DNA of 64,000 nt. Origin: Micromonospora sp. H61 (GTDB lineage: Bacteria; Actinomycetota; Actinomycetes; Mycobacteriales; Micromonosporaceae). The notes beneath the pieces are model-generated. The model searched no databases, was not told the DNA's origin, and was given only the letters and a program-made list of their open reading frames with translations. Every line of letters begins with the position of its first letter. Positions within the stretch are counted from its first letter, which is position 1. Location: positions 44,854 to 108,853 of the forward strand of contig NZ_JAGPXY010000015.1 of the NCBI RefSeq assembly GCF_018070325.1, given 5' to 3'. Position numbers and translations under genes: made by a program. Below, piece by piece: positions 50,985-61,379 of this stretch.

Positions 50985-51070
50985 ACGCCGTCAACGCCGT
51001 CGGTCTGGTGCTCGCGGTCGTCCTGGGCGCGTTCCTGGTGTTCGCCCTGCTGTTCCCGGAGCGCTTCTGA
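50981..51070 (+). CDS. kdpF: Potassium-transporting ATPase subunit KdpF
   Basis: A 29-residue single-helix peptide ([18 protein letters not shown] and the characteristic end LLFPERF). KdpF stabilises the KdpFABC complex. Its stop overlaps the kdpA ATG (TGATG at 51068-51072), and its GTG overlaps the end of the 27-residue peptide, so all three are translationally coupled. Confidence 0.9.
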   Translation: MNAVNAVGLVLAVVLGAFLVFALLFPERF

Positions 51071-52725
51071 TGACCACGACAACAGCAGGCGTCATCTTCG
51101 TGTTGACGCTGGTGGCGGCCCTGGTCGCCGTTTACAAGCCGTTCGGTGACTACATGTTCCGGGCGGTCTCCGGCACGAGGCAGTCGCGGGTCGAGCGGGG
51201 CATCTTCCGACTGGTCGGGGTCAACCCGGCCGCCGAGCAGACCTGGGGCGTGTACGCCCGCAGCGTGCTGGCGCTCTCCGCGGTCTCGATCCTGTTCCTG
51301 TACCTGTTCCAGCGGGTGCAGAACCACCTGTGGCTGTCGCTGGGGCTCGACCCGGTGGTGCCGCACGGCGCGTGGAACACGGCCGTGTCGTTCGTGACCA
51401 ACACGAACTGGCAGTGGTACTCGGGTGAGTCGACGATGGGCCACCTGGTGCAGATGGCCGGTCTGGCCGTACAGAACTTCACCTCGGCGGCGGTCGGCAT
51501 CGCGGTGGCTGTCGCGTTGGTACGCGGCTTCGCCCGCAGCCGCACCGGGCAGCTCGGCAACTTCTGGGTCGACCTGACCCGGATCGTGCTGCGCATCCTC
51601 GTGCCGATCGCGGTGCTCGGCGCCATCGTGTTGATGATCGGCGGCGTGGTGCAGAACCTGTCCGGCGGCACCGACGTGAGCACGCTGACCGGTGGCACCC
51701 AGACCATCACCGGTGGTCCGGTCGCCAGCCAGGAAGTGATCAAGGAGCTGGGCACCAACGGTGGTGGCTTCTACAACGTCAACAGCGCGCACCCGTTCGA
51801 GAACCCCACCACCTGGACCAACTGGCTGGAGATCTTCCTGCTCCTGCTGATCCCGTTCAGCCTGCCCCGGGTCTTCGGCCGGATGGTCGGGCAGAACCGG
51901 CAGGGCTACGCCATCGCCGCGGTGATGGGCATCCTCGCGTTCCTCAGCGTCGCCATCACCAACATCTTCGAGCTGGCCGGTCACGGCACGGTGCCGCAGG
52001 CGGTCGGCGCGGCGATGGAGGGCAAGGAGGTGCGGTTCGACGTGTCGAACTCGGCCACCTTCGCCGCCGCCACCACGCTCACCTCGACCGGTGCGGTGAA
52101 CTCGTTCCACGACTCGTTCACCTCGCTGGGCGGCATGATGACGATGGTCAACATGATGCTCGGCGAGGTCGCGCCGGGCGGTACCGGTTCGGGGCTGTAC
52201 GGCCTGCTCATCCTCGCGGTGATCACGGTCTTCGTGGCCGGCCTGATGGTGGGCCGCACCCCCGAGTACCTGGGCAAGAAGATCAGCTCGCGGGAGATCA
52301 AGTTCGCCTCGCTCTACTTCCTGATCACACCGATCCTGGTGCTCGTCGGCACGGCGGCGGCGTTCGGCACCGGCAACAACTCCACGGCGCTCAACGTCGG
52401 CCCGCACGGCCTCTCCGAGGTGCTGTACGCGTTCACGTCGGCCAGCAACAACAACGGTTCCGCCTTCGCCGGCATCACGGTCAACACCACCTGGTGGAAC
52501 ACCGCGCTCGGGTTGTGCATGCTGCTGGGCCGGTTCCTGCCGCTCATCTTCGTGCTCGCGTTGGCCGGCTCGCTGGCCCGCCAGGCACCCACCCCCGCGT
52601 CCGAGGGCACCCTGCCGACCCACCGACCGCTGTTCATCGGCATGGTCGTCGGCGTCACCGTGGTCCTCGTCGCGCTGACCTTCCTGCCCGCGCTCGCGCT
52701 CGGTCCGCTGGCAGAGGGGCTCTGA
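51070..52725 (+). CDS. kdpA: Potassium-transporting ATPase subunit A
   Basis: A 551-residue channel-like subunit with about ten helices and the four selectivity-filter repeats of the SKT superfamily, seen for example at [32 protein letters not shown] and [11 protein letters not shown]. KdpA selects K+ and passes it to KdpB. It is the usual length of the family, with all conserved regions present. Confidence 0.97.
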   Translation: MTTTTAGVIFVLTLVAALVAVYKPFGDYMFRAVSGTRQSRVERGIFRLVGVNPAAEQTWGVYARSVLALSAVSILFLYLFQRVQNHLWLSLGLDPVVPHGAWNTAVSFVTNTNWQWYSGESTMGHLVQMAGLAVQNFTSAAVGIAVAVALVRGFARSRTGQLGNFWVDLTRIVLRILVPIAVLGAIVLMIGGVVQNLSGGTDVSTLTGGTQTITGGPVASQEVIKELGTNGGGFYNVNSAHPFENPTTWTNWLEIFLLLLIPFSLPRVFGRMVGQNRQGYAIAAVMGILAFLSVAITNIFELAGHGTVPQAVGAAMEGKEVRFDVSNSATFAAATTLTSTGAVNSFHDSFTSLGGMMTMVNMMLGEVAPGGTGSGLYGLLILAVITVFVAGLMVGRTPEYLGKKISSREIKFASLYFLITPILVLVGTAAAFGTGNNSTALNVGPHGLSEVLYAFTSASNNNGSAFAGITVNTTWWNTALGLCMLLGRFLPLIFVLALAGSLARQAPTPASEGTLPTHRPLFIGMVVGVTVVLVALTFLPALALGPLAEGL

Positions 52726-52745
52726 CCATCATGAGGAACGAGGAC

Positions 52746-54941
52746 ATGTCCGTCACGTCCGCCCCGACAGAGCAACTCCCCGGCACGCCCGCCACCCAGG
52801 GCAACCGGATCGGCGGGGGCCTGCTCGACCCCAAGCAGTTGATCCGGTCCCTGCCGGACGCGGTACGCAAGCTCAACCCCAGCACGCTGTGGCGCAACCC
52901 GGTGATGCTGATCGTGGAGGTCGGTGCTGCCTTCACCACCGTCCTGGCGGTGATCGACCCGTCGGTGTTCGCCTGGGCGATCACCATCTGGCTCTGGCTG
53001 ACAGTGGTCTTCGCCAACCTGGCCGAGGCGGTGGCCGAGGGTCGGGGCAAGGCCCAGGCCGCGACCCTGCGGCAGGCGAAGAAGGACACCATCGCCACCC
53101 GGCTGATCGACTGGAAGCCGGGCGCGCGGGCCAACACCTACCGCGACGAGGCGGTGCCGGCGCCGGACCTGCGTCAGGGCGACGTCGTGCTCGTCGAGGC
53201 GGGCGGCATCATTCCCGGCGACGGCGACATCGTCGAGGGGATCGCCAGCGTCGACGAGTCGGCCATCACCGGCGAGTCGGCCCCGGTCATCCGGGAGTCC
53301 GGCGGCGACCGCAGCGCGGTCACCGGCGGCACCAAGGTGCTCTCCGACCGGATCATCGTGAAGATCACTCAGAAGCCGGGGGAGAGCTTCATCGACCGGA
53401 TGATCGCCCTGGTCGAGGGGGCCAACCGGCAGAAGACGCCGAACGAGATCGCGCTGAACATCCTGCTCGCCGCGCTCACCGTCATCTTCCTGCTGGCAGT
53501 TGTCACCCTCCAGCCGCTGGCCATCTTCTCCAAGGCGTACCAGGCGGCCGCGCCGAACAGTGGGGCGATCACCGACTCCGGTGTCACCGGCGTGGTGCTG
53601 ATCTCGCTGCTGGTCTGCCTGATCCCCACCACCATCGGCGCGCTGCTCTCCGCCATCGGCATCGCCGGCATGGACCGGCTGGTGCAGCGCAACGTCCTGG
53701 CCATGAGCGGCCGGGCCGTCGAGGCTGCCGGCGACGTCAACACCCTGCTGCTGGACAAGACCGGCACCATCACGCTGGGCAACCGGCAGGCCGCCGAGTT
53801 CGTACCGGTCGAGGGGGTCGACCCCGCGACGCTGGCCGACGCCGCGCAACTGTCCAGCCTGGCCGACGAGACCCCGGAGGGGCGCTCGGTGGTCGTCCTG
53901 GCGAAGAACGAGTTCGGGCTGCGCGAGCGTGAGCCCGGCGTGATGCCGCACGCGACCTTCGTACCGTTCACCGCGCAGACCCGGATGAGCGGCGTCGACC
54001 TCACCCCGGACGCCAGCGTGGACGCCGGCGCGGTGGGCGCGGCCCGCAGGGTCCGCAAGGGCGCCGCCGCCGCGGTGATGAAGTGGGTACGGGAGAACGG
54101 CGGTCACCCCACCGAGCAGGTCGGCGAGATCGTGGACGCGATCAGTGGCACCGGCGGTACCCCGCTGGTCGTCGCCGAGCACGTCGACGGTGCGCCCGCC
54201 CGCGCCCTGGGTGTCATCCACCTGAAGGACGTGGTCAAGTCCGGCATGCGCGAGCGGTTCGACGAGATGCGCCGGATGGGCATCCGAACCGTGATGATCA
54301 CCGGCGACAACCCGCGTACCGCGAAGGCGATCGCCGACGAGGCCGGGGTGGACGACTTGCTGGCCGAGGCGACGCCGGAGGACAAGCTCGCGCTGATCAA
54401 GCGGGAGCAGGAGGGTGGCCGGCTGGTCGCGATGACCGGTGACGGCACCAACGACGCGCCGGCGCTCGCGCAGGCCGACGTCGGGGTGGCAATGAACACC
54501 GGCACGTCGGCCGCCAAGGAGGCCGGCAACATGGTCGACCTCGACTCCGACCCGACCAAGCTCATCGAGATCGTGGAGATCGGCAAGCAGTTGCTGATCA
54601 CCCGTGGCGCGCTGACCACGTTCAGCATCGCCAACGACATCGCGAAGTACTTCGCGATCATCCCGGCCATGTTCGCCGGCCTCTACCCGAGCCTGGACGC
54701 GCTGAACATCATGCGGTTGTCCAGCCCGGAGTCGGCGATCCTGTCCGCTGTCATCTTCAACGCCCTGGTGATCATCGCGCTGATCCCGCTCGCCCTGCGG
54801 GGCGTGCGGTACCGGCCGGCCGCCGCGTCGAAGCTGCTCAGCCGCAACCTGCTGGTGTACGGGCTGGGCGGCATCATCGTGCCGTTCATCGGGATCAAAC
54901 TCATCGACCTGCTCATCCAGTTCATCCCGGGGATTTCGTGA
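52746..54941 (+). CDS. kdpB: Potassium-transporting P-type ATPase subunit B
   Basis: A 731-residue catalytic subunit. Visible are the actuator loop [13 protein letters not shown], the phosphorylation site [22 protein letters not shown] in the nucleotide domain (Ser for inhibitory phosphorylation by family knowledge), and [17 protein letters not shown]. An in-frame ATG at 52731 would add 5 residues, but GAGGA is better placed for the ATG at 52746. It hydrolyses ATP to move K+ inward, under strong K+ limitation. Confidence 0.97.
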   Translation: MSVTSAPTEQLPGTPATQGNRIGGGLLDPKQLIRSLPDAVRKLNPSTLWRNPVMLIVEVGAAFTTVLAVIDPSVFAWAITIWLWLTVVFANLAEAVAEGRGKAQAATLRQAKKDTIATRLIDWKPGARANTYRDEAVPAPDLRQGDVVLVEAGGIIPGDGDIVEGIASVDESAITGESAPVIRESGGDRSAVTGGTKVLSDRIIVKITQKPGESFIDRMIALVEGANRQKTPNEIALNILLAALTVIFLLAVVTLQPLAIFSKAYQAAAPNSGAITDSGVTGVVLISLLVCLIPTTIGALLSAIGIAGMDRLVQRNVLAMSGRAVEAAGDVNTLLLDKTGTITLGNRQAAEFVPVEGVDPATLADAAQLSSLADETPEGRSVVVLAKNEFGLREREPGVMPHATFVPFTAQTRMSGVDLTPDASVDAGAVGAARRVRKGAAAAVMKWVRENGGHPTEQVGEIVDAISGTGGTPLVVAEHVDGAPARALGVIHLKDVVKSGMRERFDEMRRMGIRTVMITGDNPRTAKAIADEAGVDDLLAEATPEDKLALIKREQEGGRLVAMTGDGTNDAPALAQADVGVAMNTGTSAAKEAGNMVDLDSDPTKLIEIVEIGKQLLITRGALTTFSIANDIAKYFAIIPAMFAGLYPSLDALNIMRLSSPESAILSAVIFNALVIIALIPLALRGVRYRPAAASKLLSRNLLVYGLGGIIVPFIGIKLIDLLIQFIPGIS

Positions 54942-55822
54942 TGCGCCTACCCACCTGGATCGCCCAACACCTCGCCGCGCTGCGCGCCGTACTCGTCTTC
55001 ACTGTGCTGCTCGGCCTGGTCTACCCGCTGGCCCTGGTAGCGGTTGGTCAGCTACCCGGCCTCAACCACAAGACCGACGGCTCGCTGATCTCCTCCGGCG
55101 GGACGACTGTCGGCAGTGCGCTGATCGGCCAGTCCTTCACCGACGCGGACGGCAACCCCGTCGCCCGGTACTTCCAGTCCCGCCCCTCCGCCGCCGGCGA
55201 CGGCTACGACCCGACGGCCACCTCGGCCAGCAACCTGGGCCCGGAGAGCGTGGTCGACACCATCGCCACCGATCCGGAGGAGTCCAGCGAGAGCCTGCTC
55301 ACCCAGGTCTGCGGGCGCAGCAAGTCGGTCGGCGAACTCAACGGCGTCGACGGCCGGCGCCCCTACTGCACCGACGACGGGGTAGGTGCCGTGCTCGCGG
55401 TCTTCCGCGCCGACGGTCTGACCGGCCCGGTCACCCGGGTGGTCAGCGTCAACCAGGCCGCCCCGGCCACCCCGTTCGTCCCCGAGTACCAGGGGGTGAC
55501 TGTGGAGCCGGCCCAGCCCGGCGAGGACTACGTGGCCGCCGGCGGGGTGGTCACCCCGATCCGGGGCGACGCGCTCGCCGAGCCGGCGGTGCCCGCCGAC
55601 GCGGTCACCGCCAGCGCCAGCGGTCTCGACCCGCAGATCAGCCCGGCGTACGCCGAACTGCAGGTGAACCGGGTCGCGCGGGAGCGCGGCGCGGACCCGG
55701 CGGCGGTCCGCAAGCTGGTCGAGGAGCACACCGGCGGGCGTGGGCTGGGCTTCCTGGGCGCGCCCGGCGTCAACGTGCTGGAGCTCAACCTCGCCCTCGA
55801 CAAGCAGTTCGCCGCACGCTGA
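54941..55822 (+). CDS. kdpC: Potassium-transporting ATPase subunit C (long form)
   Basis: A 293-residue KdpC, about 80-100 residues longer than enterobacterial KdpC. One helix near the N-terminus (RAVLVFTVLLGLVYPLALVAVG), then the conserved GQSFTDADGNPVARYFQSRPSAAGDGYDP (in parts: YFQSRPSAAGDGYDP, SASNLGPES) and the C-terminal ISPAYAELQVNRVARERG and LGAPGVNVLELNLALD. Between them is an insertion (about 120-210) with two cysteines (VCGRSKS, YCTDDG) that should be outside the membrane. The start overlaps the kdpB stop; a GTG at 54938 is an alternative. Confidence 0.95.
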   Translation: MRLPTWIAQHLAALRAVLVFTVLLGLVYPLALVAVGQLPGLNHKTDGSLISSGGTTVGSALIGQSFTDADGNPVARYFQSRPSAAGDGYDPTATSASNLGPESVVDTIATDPEESSESLLTQVCGRSKSVGELNGVDGRRPYCTDDGVGAVLAVFRADGLTGPVTRVVSVNQAAPATPFVPEYQGVTVEPAQPGEDYVAAGGVVTPIRGDALAEPAVPADAVTASASGLDPQISPAYAELQVNRVARERGADPAAVRKLVEEHTGGRGLGFLGAPGVNVLELNLALDKQFAAR

Positions 55823-55894
55823 GCACCCTCGCGGGCGGGGCCGTGCCGACCGGCGCGGCCCCGCCCGTCGATCTGACCAGGGAGGATGGTCCCC

Positions 55895-58444
55895 GTGCCA
55901 CGCGGAGAACTGCGCATCTATCTCGGGGCCGCACCCGGCGTCGGCAAGACGTACGCCATGTTGGAGGAGGCCCGGCGGCGGGCCGCGCGCGGCACCGACG
56001 TGGTGATCGGCTTCGTGGAGACCCACGGCCGCCAACACACCGCCGCGATGCTCGGCGACCTGGAGCAGGTGCCCCGCCGCATCATGGACTACCGCGGCGC
56101 GGCGTTCACCGAGATGGACCTGGACGCGGTGCTGGCCCGCCGGCCACAGATCGCGGTGGTCGACGAGCTGGCGCACAGCAACGTGCCCGGTTCCCGGCAC
56201 GACAAGCGCTGGCAGGACATTCAGGAGTTGCTCGACGCGGGGATCGACGTGCTGTCCACCGTCAACGTGCAGCACCTGGAGTCGGTGAACGACGTGGTCG
56301 CGCAGATCACCGGCACCACCCAGCGGGAGACCGTGCCGGACGAGATCGTCCGCGCCGCCGAGCAGGTCGAGCTGGTCGACATGACCCCGGAGGCGCTGCG
56401 TCGGCGGATGGCGCACGGCAACATCTACCGACCCGACAAGATCGACGCCGCGTTGGGAAACTACTTCCGGGTCGGCAACCTCACCGCGCTGCGCGAGCTG
56501 GCGCTGCTCTGGCTGGCCGACAAGGTCGACGAGCAGCTCGACCGCTACCGCAGCCAGCAGGGGATCGCTGCCACCTGGGAGGCCCGGGAACGGGTAGTGG
56601 TCGCGCTGACCGGTGGCCCGGAGGGTGAGACGCTGATCCGTCGGGCGGCCCGGGTCGCGGCCCGCAGCAAGGGCGCCGACCTGCTCGCCGTGCACGTGGC
56701 CCGCAGCGACGGCCTGGCCGGGGCCGACCCGGCCCAGTTGGCCCGGCAACGCGTGCTGGTGGAGAGCCTCGGCGGCACGTACCACCAGGTGCTCGGCACC
56801 GACGTGCCGGCCGCGCTGCTCGACTTCGCCCAGGGCGTGAACGCCACCCAGTTGGTGTTGGGGGCCAGCCGGCGTGGTCGCCTCGCGCAGATCTTCGCCC
56901 GGGGTGTCGGGGTGACCACCACAGCGCTGTCCGGGGCGATCGACGTGCACCTGGTCACCCACAAACAGGCCGGCAAGGGCCGGCGGGCGGCGGCCGTTCC
57001 GGCGGCGCTGTCCCGACGCCGCCGACTGCTCGGCTTCGGCCTGGCGGTGCTGGGCATGCCGCTGCTCACAGTGCTGCTGAGGACCCTGCCCGACCTGACG
57101 CTGACAAACGACATCCTGCTGTTCCTCGCCGGGGTCGTCGGGGTCGCGCTGGTCGGCGGGGTGTGGCCGGCCCTGGTCGCCGCGCTCGGCGGCTCGCTGC
57201 TGCTCAACTGGTTCTTCACCCCACCCTTCCGCACGCTGACCATCGCCGAGGCGGACAACCTGCTCGCCCTGGCCGTCTTCGTCGGCGTTGCCCTCGCGGT
57301 GAGCTGGATCGTCGACGTGGCCGCCCGGCGTACCCGGGAGGCCGCGCGGGCCGCCGCCGACGCGCAGACCCTCGCCGCCGTCGCCGGAGGCGTGCTGCGC
57401 GGCGAACGTCCGCTGCCCGCCCTACTGGATCAGCTCCGGGAGACCTTCGGGCTGCGTGCGGTGAGCGTGCTGGAGTTGGCCGAGGACGCCAGCGGGCGCC
57501 CCGACCGGGCCCGCGAGGAGCACGCCTGGAGCGTCGTGGCCAGCGTCGGCGAGGGCCCGGCCTGCACACCCGAAGGTGGTGAGACGGCGGTACCTGTCGA
57601 CGACCGGATCACCGTCGTCCTCTGCGGCCGGCGGTTGGAGGCCGCCGACCGGCGGATCGTCGAGGCGTTCGCCGCCCAGGCCGCCGTCGCGCTGCGCCAG
57701 GAACGGCTCGCCGAGGAGGCCGCCACGGCCCGGCCTCTCGCCGCCGCCGACCGGATGCGCACCGCGCTGCTCGCGGCGGTCAGCCACGACCTGCGTACCC
57801 CGCTGGCGTCCGCGAAGGCGGCCGTGACAAGCCTGCGCAGCCACGACATCGAGTTCGACGAGTCCGACCGCGAGGAGTTGTTGGAGACCGCCGAGGAGTC
57901 GCTGGACCGCCTCGCCCGGCTGGTCGGCAACCTGCTGGACATGAGCCGGCTCCAGGCGGGCGTGCTGGGCATCTCGGCAACCGCGATCGGCCTGGAGGAC
58001 GCCGTACCCCTGGCGTTGGACGACCTTGGCCCGGCCGCCGCGACCGTCGGTACGGACATCCCGGCCGACCTGCCCGCTGCCACCGCCGACCCGGGCCTGC
58101 TGGAACGGGTGCTGGTCAACATCGTCGCCAACGCGCTGCGGTACAGCCCGCCGGACCAACCGCCCACGATCACCGCCAGCGCCCACGCCGGCCAGGTCGA
58201 GCTGCGGGTGATCGACCGGGGGCCGGGCATTCCGGAGGACCAGTGGGAGCACGTCTTCCTGCCGTTCCAACGCCTCGGTGACCGGGACAACCAGACCGGC
58301 GTCGGTCTCGGTCTTGCCCTGTCCCGGGGGTTGGCCGAGGCGATGGGTGGCAGCATCACCCCGGAGACCACCCCCGGCGGTGGGCTCACCATGGTGCTGC
58401 GGCTGCCCGCCGCGCCGACCAGCTCGGAGGGGCCGCAGGAATGA
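55895..58444 (+). CDS. kdpD: Sensor histidine kinase KdpD
   Basis: An 849-residue sensor. The N-terminal KdpD domain has Walker A GAAPGVGKTYAM and VVDELAHSNVPGSRH; a Usp-like domain follows (VVVALTGGPEGETLIRRA, about 225-360). Four helices (DUF4118, about 370-480) lead to a GAF-like region, the HisKA domain with AAVSHDLRTPLASAKA (phosphorylated His) and the HATPase with NIVANALRYSP and GVGLGLALSRGLAEAM. It senses low K+ and phosphorylates KdpE. The Usp domain has been reported elsewhere to bind c-di-AMP. GTG at 55895 is chosen; the ATG at 55886 abuts the ribosome site. Confidence 0.96.
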   Translation: MPRGELRIYLGAAPGVGKTYAMLEEARRRAARGTDVVIGFVETHGRQHTAAMLGDLEQVPRRIMDYRGAAFTEMDLDAVLARRPQIAVVDELAHSNVPGSRHDKRWQDIQELLDAGIDVLSTVNVQHLESVNDVVAQITGTTQRETVPDEIVRAAEQVELVDMTPEALRRRMAHGNIYRPDKIDAALGNYFRVGNLTALRELALLWLADKVDEQLDRYRSQQGIAATWEARERVVVALTGGPEGETLIRRAARVAARSKGADLLAVHVARSDGLAGADPAQLARQRVLVESLGGTYHQVLGTDVPAALLDFAQGVNATQLVLGASRRGRLAQIFARGVGVTTTALSGAIDVHLVTHKQAGKGRRAAAVPAALSRRRRLLGFGLAVLGMPLLTVLLRTLPDLTLTNDILLFLAGVVGVALVGGVWPALVAALGGSLLLNWFFTPPFRTLTIAEADNLLALAVFVGVALAVSWIVDVAARRTREAARAAADAQTLAAVAGGVLRGERPLPALLDQLRETFGLRAVSVLELAEDASGRPDRAREEHAWSVVASVGEGPACTPEGGETAVPVDDRITVVLCGRRLEAADRRIVEAFAAQAAVALRQERLAEEAATARPLAAADRMRTALLAAVSHDLRTPLASAKAAVTSLRSHDIEFDESDREELLETAEESLDRLARLVGNLLDMSRLQAGVLGISATAIGLEDAVPLALDDLGPAAATVGTDIPADLPAATADPGLLERVLVNIVANALRYSPPDQPPTITASAHAGQVELRVIDRGPGIPEDQWEHVFLPFQRLGDRDNQTGVGLGLALSRGLAEAMGGSITPETTPGGGLTMVLRLPAAPTSSEGPQE

Positions 58445-59121
58445 CGCGCATCCTGGTCGTCGACGACGAACCGCAGATCCTGCGTGCCCTGCGCATCAAC
58501 CTGCGCGCCCGCCGGTACGACGTGGACGTCGCCGGCACCGGGGCCGCCGCGTTGAAGGCCGCCGCCAGCCACCCGCCCGACCTGGTGGTGCTGGACCTCG
58601 GCCTGCCCGACATTGACGGCGTGGAGGTGATCCGGGGCCTGCGCGGGTGGACCACAGTGCCGATCATCGTGCTCTCCGGTCGGGCCGGCAGCGAGGACAA
58701 GGTCGCGGCGCTGGACGCGGGCGCGGACGACTACGTCACCAAGCCGTTCGGGGTGGAGGAGCTGCTGGCCCGCATCCGCGCGGTGACCCGCCGCCTCGGC
58801 GCGCCCAGCGAAGCGGTGCCGGCCCTGCGGATCGGCCAGCACACGGTCGACCTGGCCGACCACAGCGTGCTGCGGGACGACGGCACCGAGGTCAAGCTGA
58901 CCCCCACCCAGTGGAGTGTGCTGGAGAAGCTGCTGCGTCACCCCGGCAAGCTGGTCAGCCAACGTCAGCTCCTGCAGGACGTGTGGGGGCCGGAATACCA
59001 GAACGAGACCAACTACCTGCGGCAGTACCTGGCCCAGCTGCGGCGCAAGCTGGAGGACGACCCGGCCCGCCCCCGCCACCTCATCACCGAGCCGGGAATG
59101 GGTTACCGCTACCGGCCGTGA
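58441..59121 (+). CDS. kdpE: Response regulator KdpE
   Basis: A 226-residue OmpR/PhoB-type regulator. The receiver has the acidic pair ILVVDDEPQI, the phosphorylated Asp in LVVLDLGLPDIDG, and the Lys in DDYVTKPFGVEEL; the winged helix is in residues 130-226 (LTPTQWSVLEKLLRHPGKLVS, EPGMGYRYRP). Its ATG overlaps the kdpD stop. It should activate the kdp promoter upstream of 50901. Confidence 0.97.
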   Translation: MTRILVVDDEPQILRALRINLRARRYDVDVAGTGAAALKAAASHPPDLVVLDLGLPDIDGVEVIRGLRGWTTVPIIVLSGRAGSEDKVAALDAGADDYVTKPFGVEELLARIRAVTRRLGAPSEAVPALRIGQHTVDLADHSVLRDDGTEVKLTPTQWSVLEKLLRHPGKLVSQRQLLQDVWGPEYQNETNYLRQYLAQLRRKLEDDPARPRHLITEPGMGYRYRP

Positions 59122-59125
59122 ACCG

Positions 59126-59159
59126 TTGACACCCGCCGGCAGAGATTGAAGAATTTCTT
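59126..59159 (+). promoter_or_regulatory. Candidate promoter with overlapping palindrome
   Basis: TTGACA at 59126-59131, a 17-base spacer, and AAGAAT at 59149-59154 (four of six consensus bases) form a plausible housekeeping promoter for the FAD oxidoreductase, 70 bases upstream. The -10 box is part of AAGAATTTCTT (59149-59159), a perfect 5-1-5 palindrome in an AT-rich island, which could be an operator for a repressor. Confidence 0.5.
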
Positions 59160-59223
59160 TCGCAGCGGCAGCGGCGTGCTTCTGTAACCGTCCCCTTCAC
59201 CGGTTACCCCTCGGGAGCCCGCC

Positions 59224-61245
59224 GTGTCCGTGCCCCTGCCCCTGCCCCTGTCCCGTCGCCGGCTGCTGGTCGCCGGCGGTGCCGGCCTCGTCCTCGCCGG
59301 TCTCACCGACCCGTTCCGGGCCGTCCCCGCCCGAGCCGCCGTCACCACCGCCGACCTGGTCGTCTACGGCGCCACCTCCGGCGGGCTGGCCGCCGCGATC
59401 ACCATGCGCCGGCTCGGCCGCACCGCAGTGGTGGTGGAGCCCACCGGCCACGTCGGCGGGTTGAGCACCGCCGGGCTGGGCGCCACCGACACCGGCGTCC
59501 AGGCGTCCATCGGCGGGCTGGCCGCAGAGTTCTATCGCCGGGTGTACGTGAAGTACCACGGCGGAACCCTCACGCCGACGTCACCGCTGCGGATGACCTT
59601 CGAACCGCGCGTCGCCACCGCCGTCTTCGCCGAGATGCTGGCCGAGGCGGGCGTCCCGGTGGTCGTCGACGCCCGGCTGGCCGGCATCGGTCGAACCGGC
59701 AACCGGATCACCGAGCTGCGCACCGAGGACGGGTCGATCTACCGGGGTGGGGTGTTCGTCGACGCCACCTACGAGGGCGATCTGCTGGCCATGGCCGGGG
59801 TGGGGTTCACCGTCGGGCGGGAGTCCAATGACACCTACGGCGAGACGATCAACGGGGTGCAGTCGCGCAACACCCACCAGTTCGCCTACCCCGTCGACCC
59901 GTACGTGACGGCCGGCTCGCCCGCCAGCGGGCTGCTGCCGGGCATCTCCGCCACCCCGCTCGCCCCGCAGGGCAGCGGCGACGACAAGATCCAGGCGTAC
60001 TGCTTCCGGATGTGTCTGACCCAGGCGGCCAACCGGATCCCGTTCGGCAAACCGTCCGGTTACGACCCGATCCGGTACGAGCTGCTGCTGCGGCACATCC
60101 AGGCCGGCTACGCGGGGCCGTACTTCACCACCCACTCGGTCGGCGGCGGGAAGACCGACTCCAACAACAACGGGGCCGTGTCGACAGACAACATCGGCTT
60201 CAACTACGCGTACCCGACGGCGAGTTGGGCCACGCGGGAGAGCATCATCGCCGAGCACCGCACCTACCAGCAGGGGCTGATGTGGTTCCTGGCCAACGAC
60301 CCCCGACTGCCGGCGTCGGTACGCGACTCGACGGCCCGGTGGGGGCTGCCGGTGGACGAGTTCACCGGCACGGGCGGCTGGCCACCGATGCTCTACATCC
60401 GCGAGGCACGCCGGATGATCTCCGCGTACGTGATGACCGAGGCCGACTGCCGGGGCCGGGTACGCGCCACCGACTCGGTGGGCCTGGCCAGCTACACGAT
60501 GGACTCGCACAACTGTCAGCGGGTGGTCGTCGACGGCAAGGTGCGCAACGAGGGAGACGTGCAGATCGGCGTGCCGGCGCCGTACCCGGTGAGCTACCGC
60601 GCGATAGTGCCGCACCAGGCGCAGTGCGCCAACCTGCTGGTGCCCGTCTGTCTCTCGGCGAGTCACATCGCGTACGGCTCGATCCGGATGGAACCCGTCT
60701 TCATGATCCTCGGGCAGGCCGCTGCCACAGCGGCCTCCCTGGCGCTCGCCGGGAACCTGGCAGTGCAGGCCGTCTCCGTGCCCGCCCTCCAGACCCGGCT
60801 GCGCCAGGACGGCGCGGTGCTGGAGTGGGGCTCGACGAGCGAGGTGATCCTGGACAACGCCGCGTCCAGCGGGATCACCCGGGCCGGGACGTGGCTGCGC
60901 AGCACCAGCATCGGCGGCTACTACGGCCCGGACTACGAGCACGACGGCAACACCGCCAAGGGCGTCAACCGGCTGCGGTTCCGCCCTTCACTTCCCGCCT
61001 CCGGGTCGTGGACAGTGCAGTTGCGCTGGACCGCGGACCCGAACCGGGCGACGAACGTGCCGGTGGACATCGCGTACTCCGGGGGGTTGGTCACCCGGAC
61101 GGTCAACCAGCGACAGTCCGGCGGCCAGTGGGTGCCGTTGGGCACCTATCAGTTCACGGCGGGCAGCGACGGAAGCGTGCTGATCCGCACCGAGGACACC
61201 GACGGCCACGTGGTCGCGGACGCGGTGCGCTTCGTGCGTGCCTGA
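59224..61245 (+). CDS. Secreted FAD-dependent oxidoreductase with C-terminal golvesin-like domain
   Basis: A 673-residue protein with a Tat-type signal (LSRRRLLVAGGAGLVLAGL, cut near ARAA). The FAD-binding domain (about 40-530) starts with DLVVYGATSGGLAAAI and contains GHVGGLSTAGLGATD and, near its end, SIRMEPVFMILGQAAATAA, features of the FAD_oxidored (PF12831) family. Residues 535-673 (ILDNAASSGITRAGTW, WTVQLRWTADPN, DGHVVADAVRFV) form a golvesin/xanthan-lyase-like carbohydrate-binding beta domain. It probably oxidises a polysaccharide or glycoside outside the cell; export already folded with FAD fits the Tat route. The substrate is not known. Confidence 0.87.
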   Translation: MSVPLPLPLSRRRLLVAGGAGLVLAGLTDPFRAVPARAAVTTADLVVYGATSGGLAAAITMRRLGRTAVVVEPTGHVGGLSTAGLGATDTGVQASIGGLAAEFYRRVYVKYHGGTLTPTSPLRMTFEPRVATAVFAEMLAEAGVPVVVDARLAGIGRTGNRITELRTEDGSIYRGGVFVDATYEGDLLAMAGVGFTVGRESNDTYGETINGVQSRNTHQFAYPVDPYVTAGSPASGLLPGISATPLAPQGSGDDKIQAYCFRMCLTQAANRIPFGKPSGYDPIRYELLLRHIQAGYAGPYFTTHSVGGGKTDSNNNGAVSTDNIGFNYAYPTASWATRESIIAEHRTYQQGLMWFLANDPRLPASVRDSTARWGLPVDEFTGTGGWPPMLYIREARRMISAYVMTEADCRGRVRATDSVGLASYTMDSHNCQRVVVDGKVRNEGDVQIGVPAPYPVSYRAIVPHQAQCANLLVPVCLSASHIAYGSIRMEPVFMILGQAAATAASLALAGNLAVQAVSVPALQTRLRQDGAVLEWGSTSEVILDNAASSGITRAGTWLRSTSIGGYYGPDYEHDGNTAKGVNRLRFRPSLPASGSWTVQLRWTADPNRATNVPVDIAYSGGLVTRTVNQRQSGGQWVPLGTYQFTAGSDGSVLIRTEDTDGHVVADAVRFVRA

Positions 61246-61379
61246 CCGGAGGCGGGTGCCGGGTCGACCCGGTCAAGTGGCGGGGCCACCAGCAGCGGGT
61301 CGACCTGGATCACCTCGATGCCGAGCGGGCGCGGGCCACCGCCATTTCTTGACGCCGCGTTCACGGCGGGGCGCCCCAA

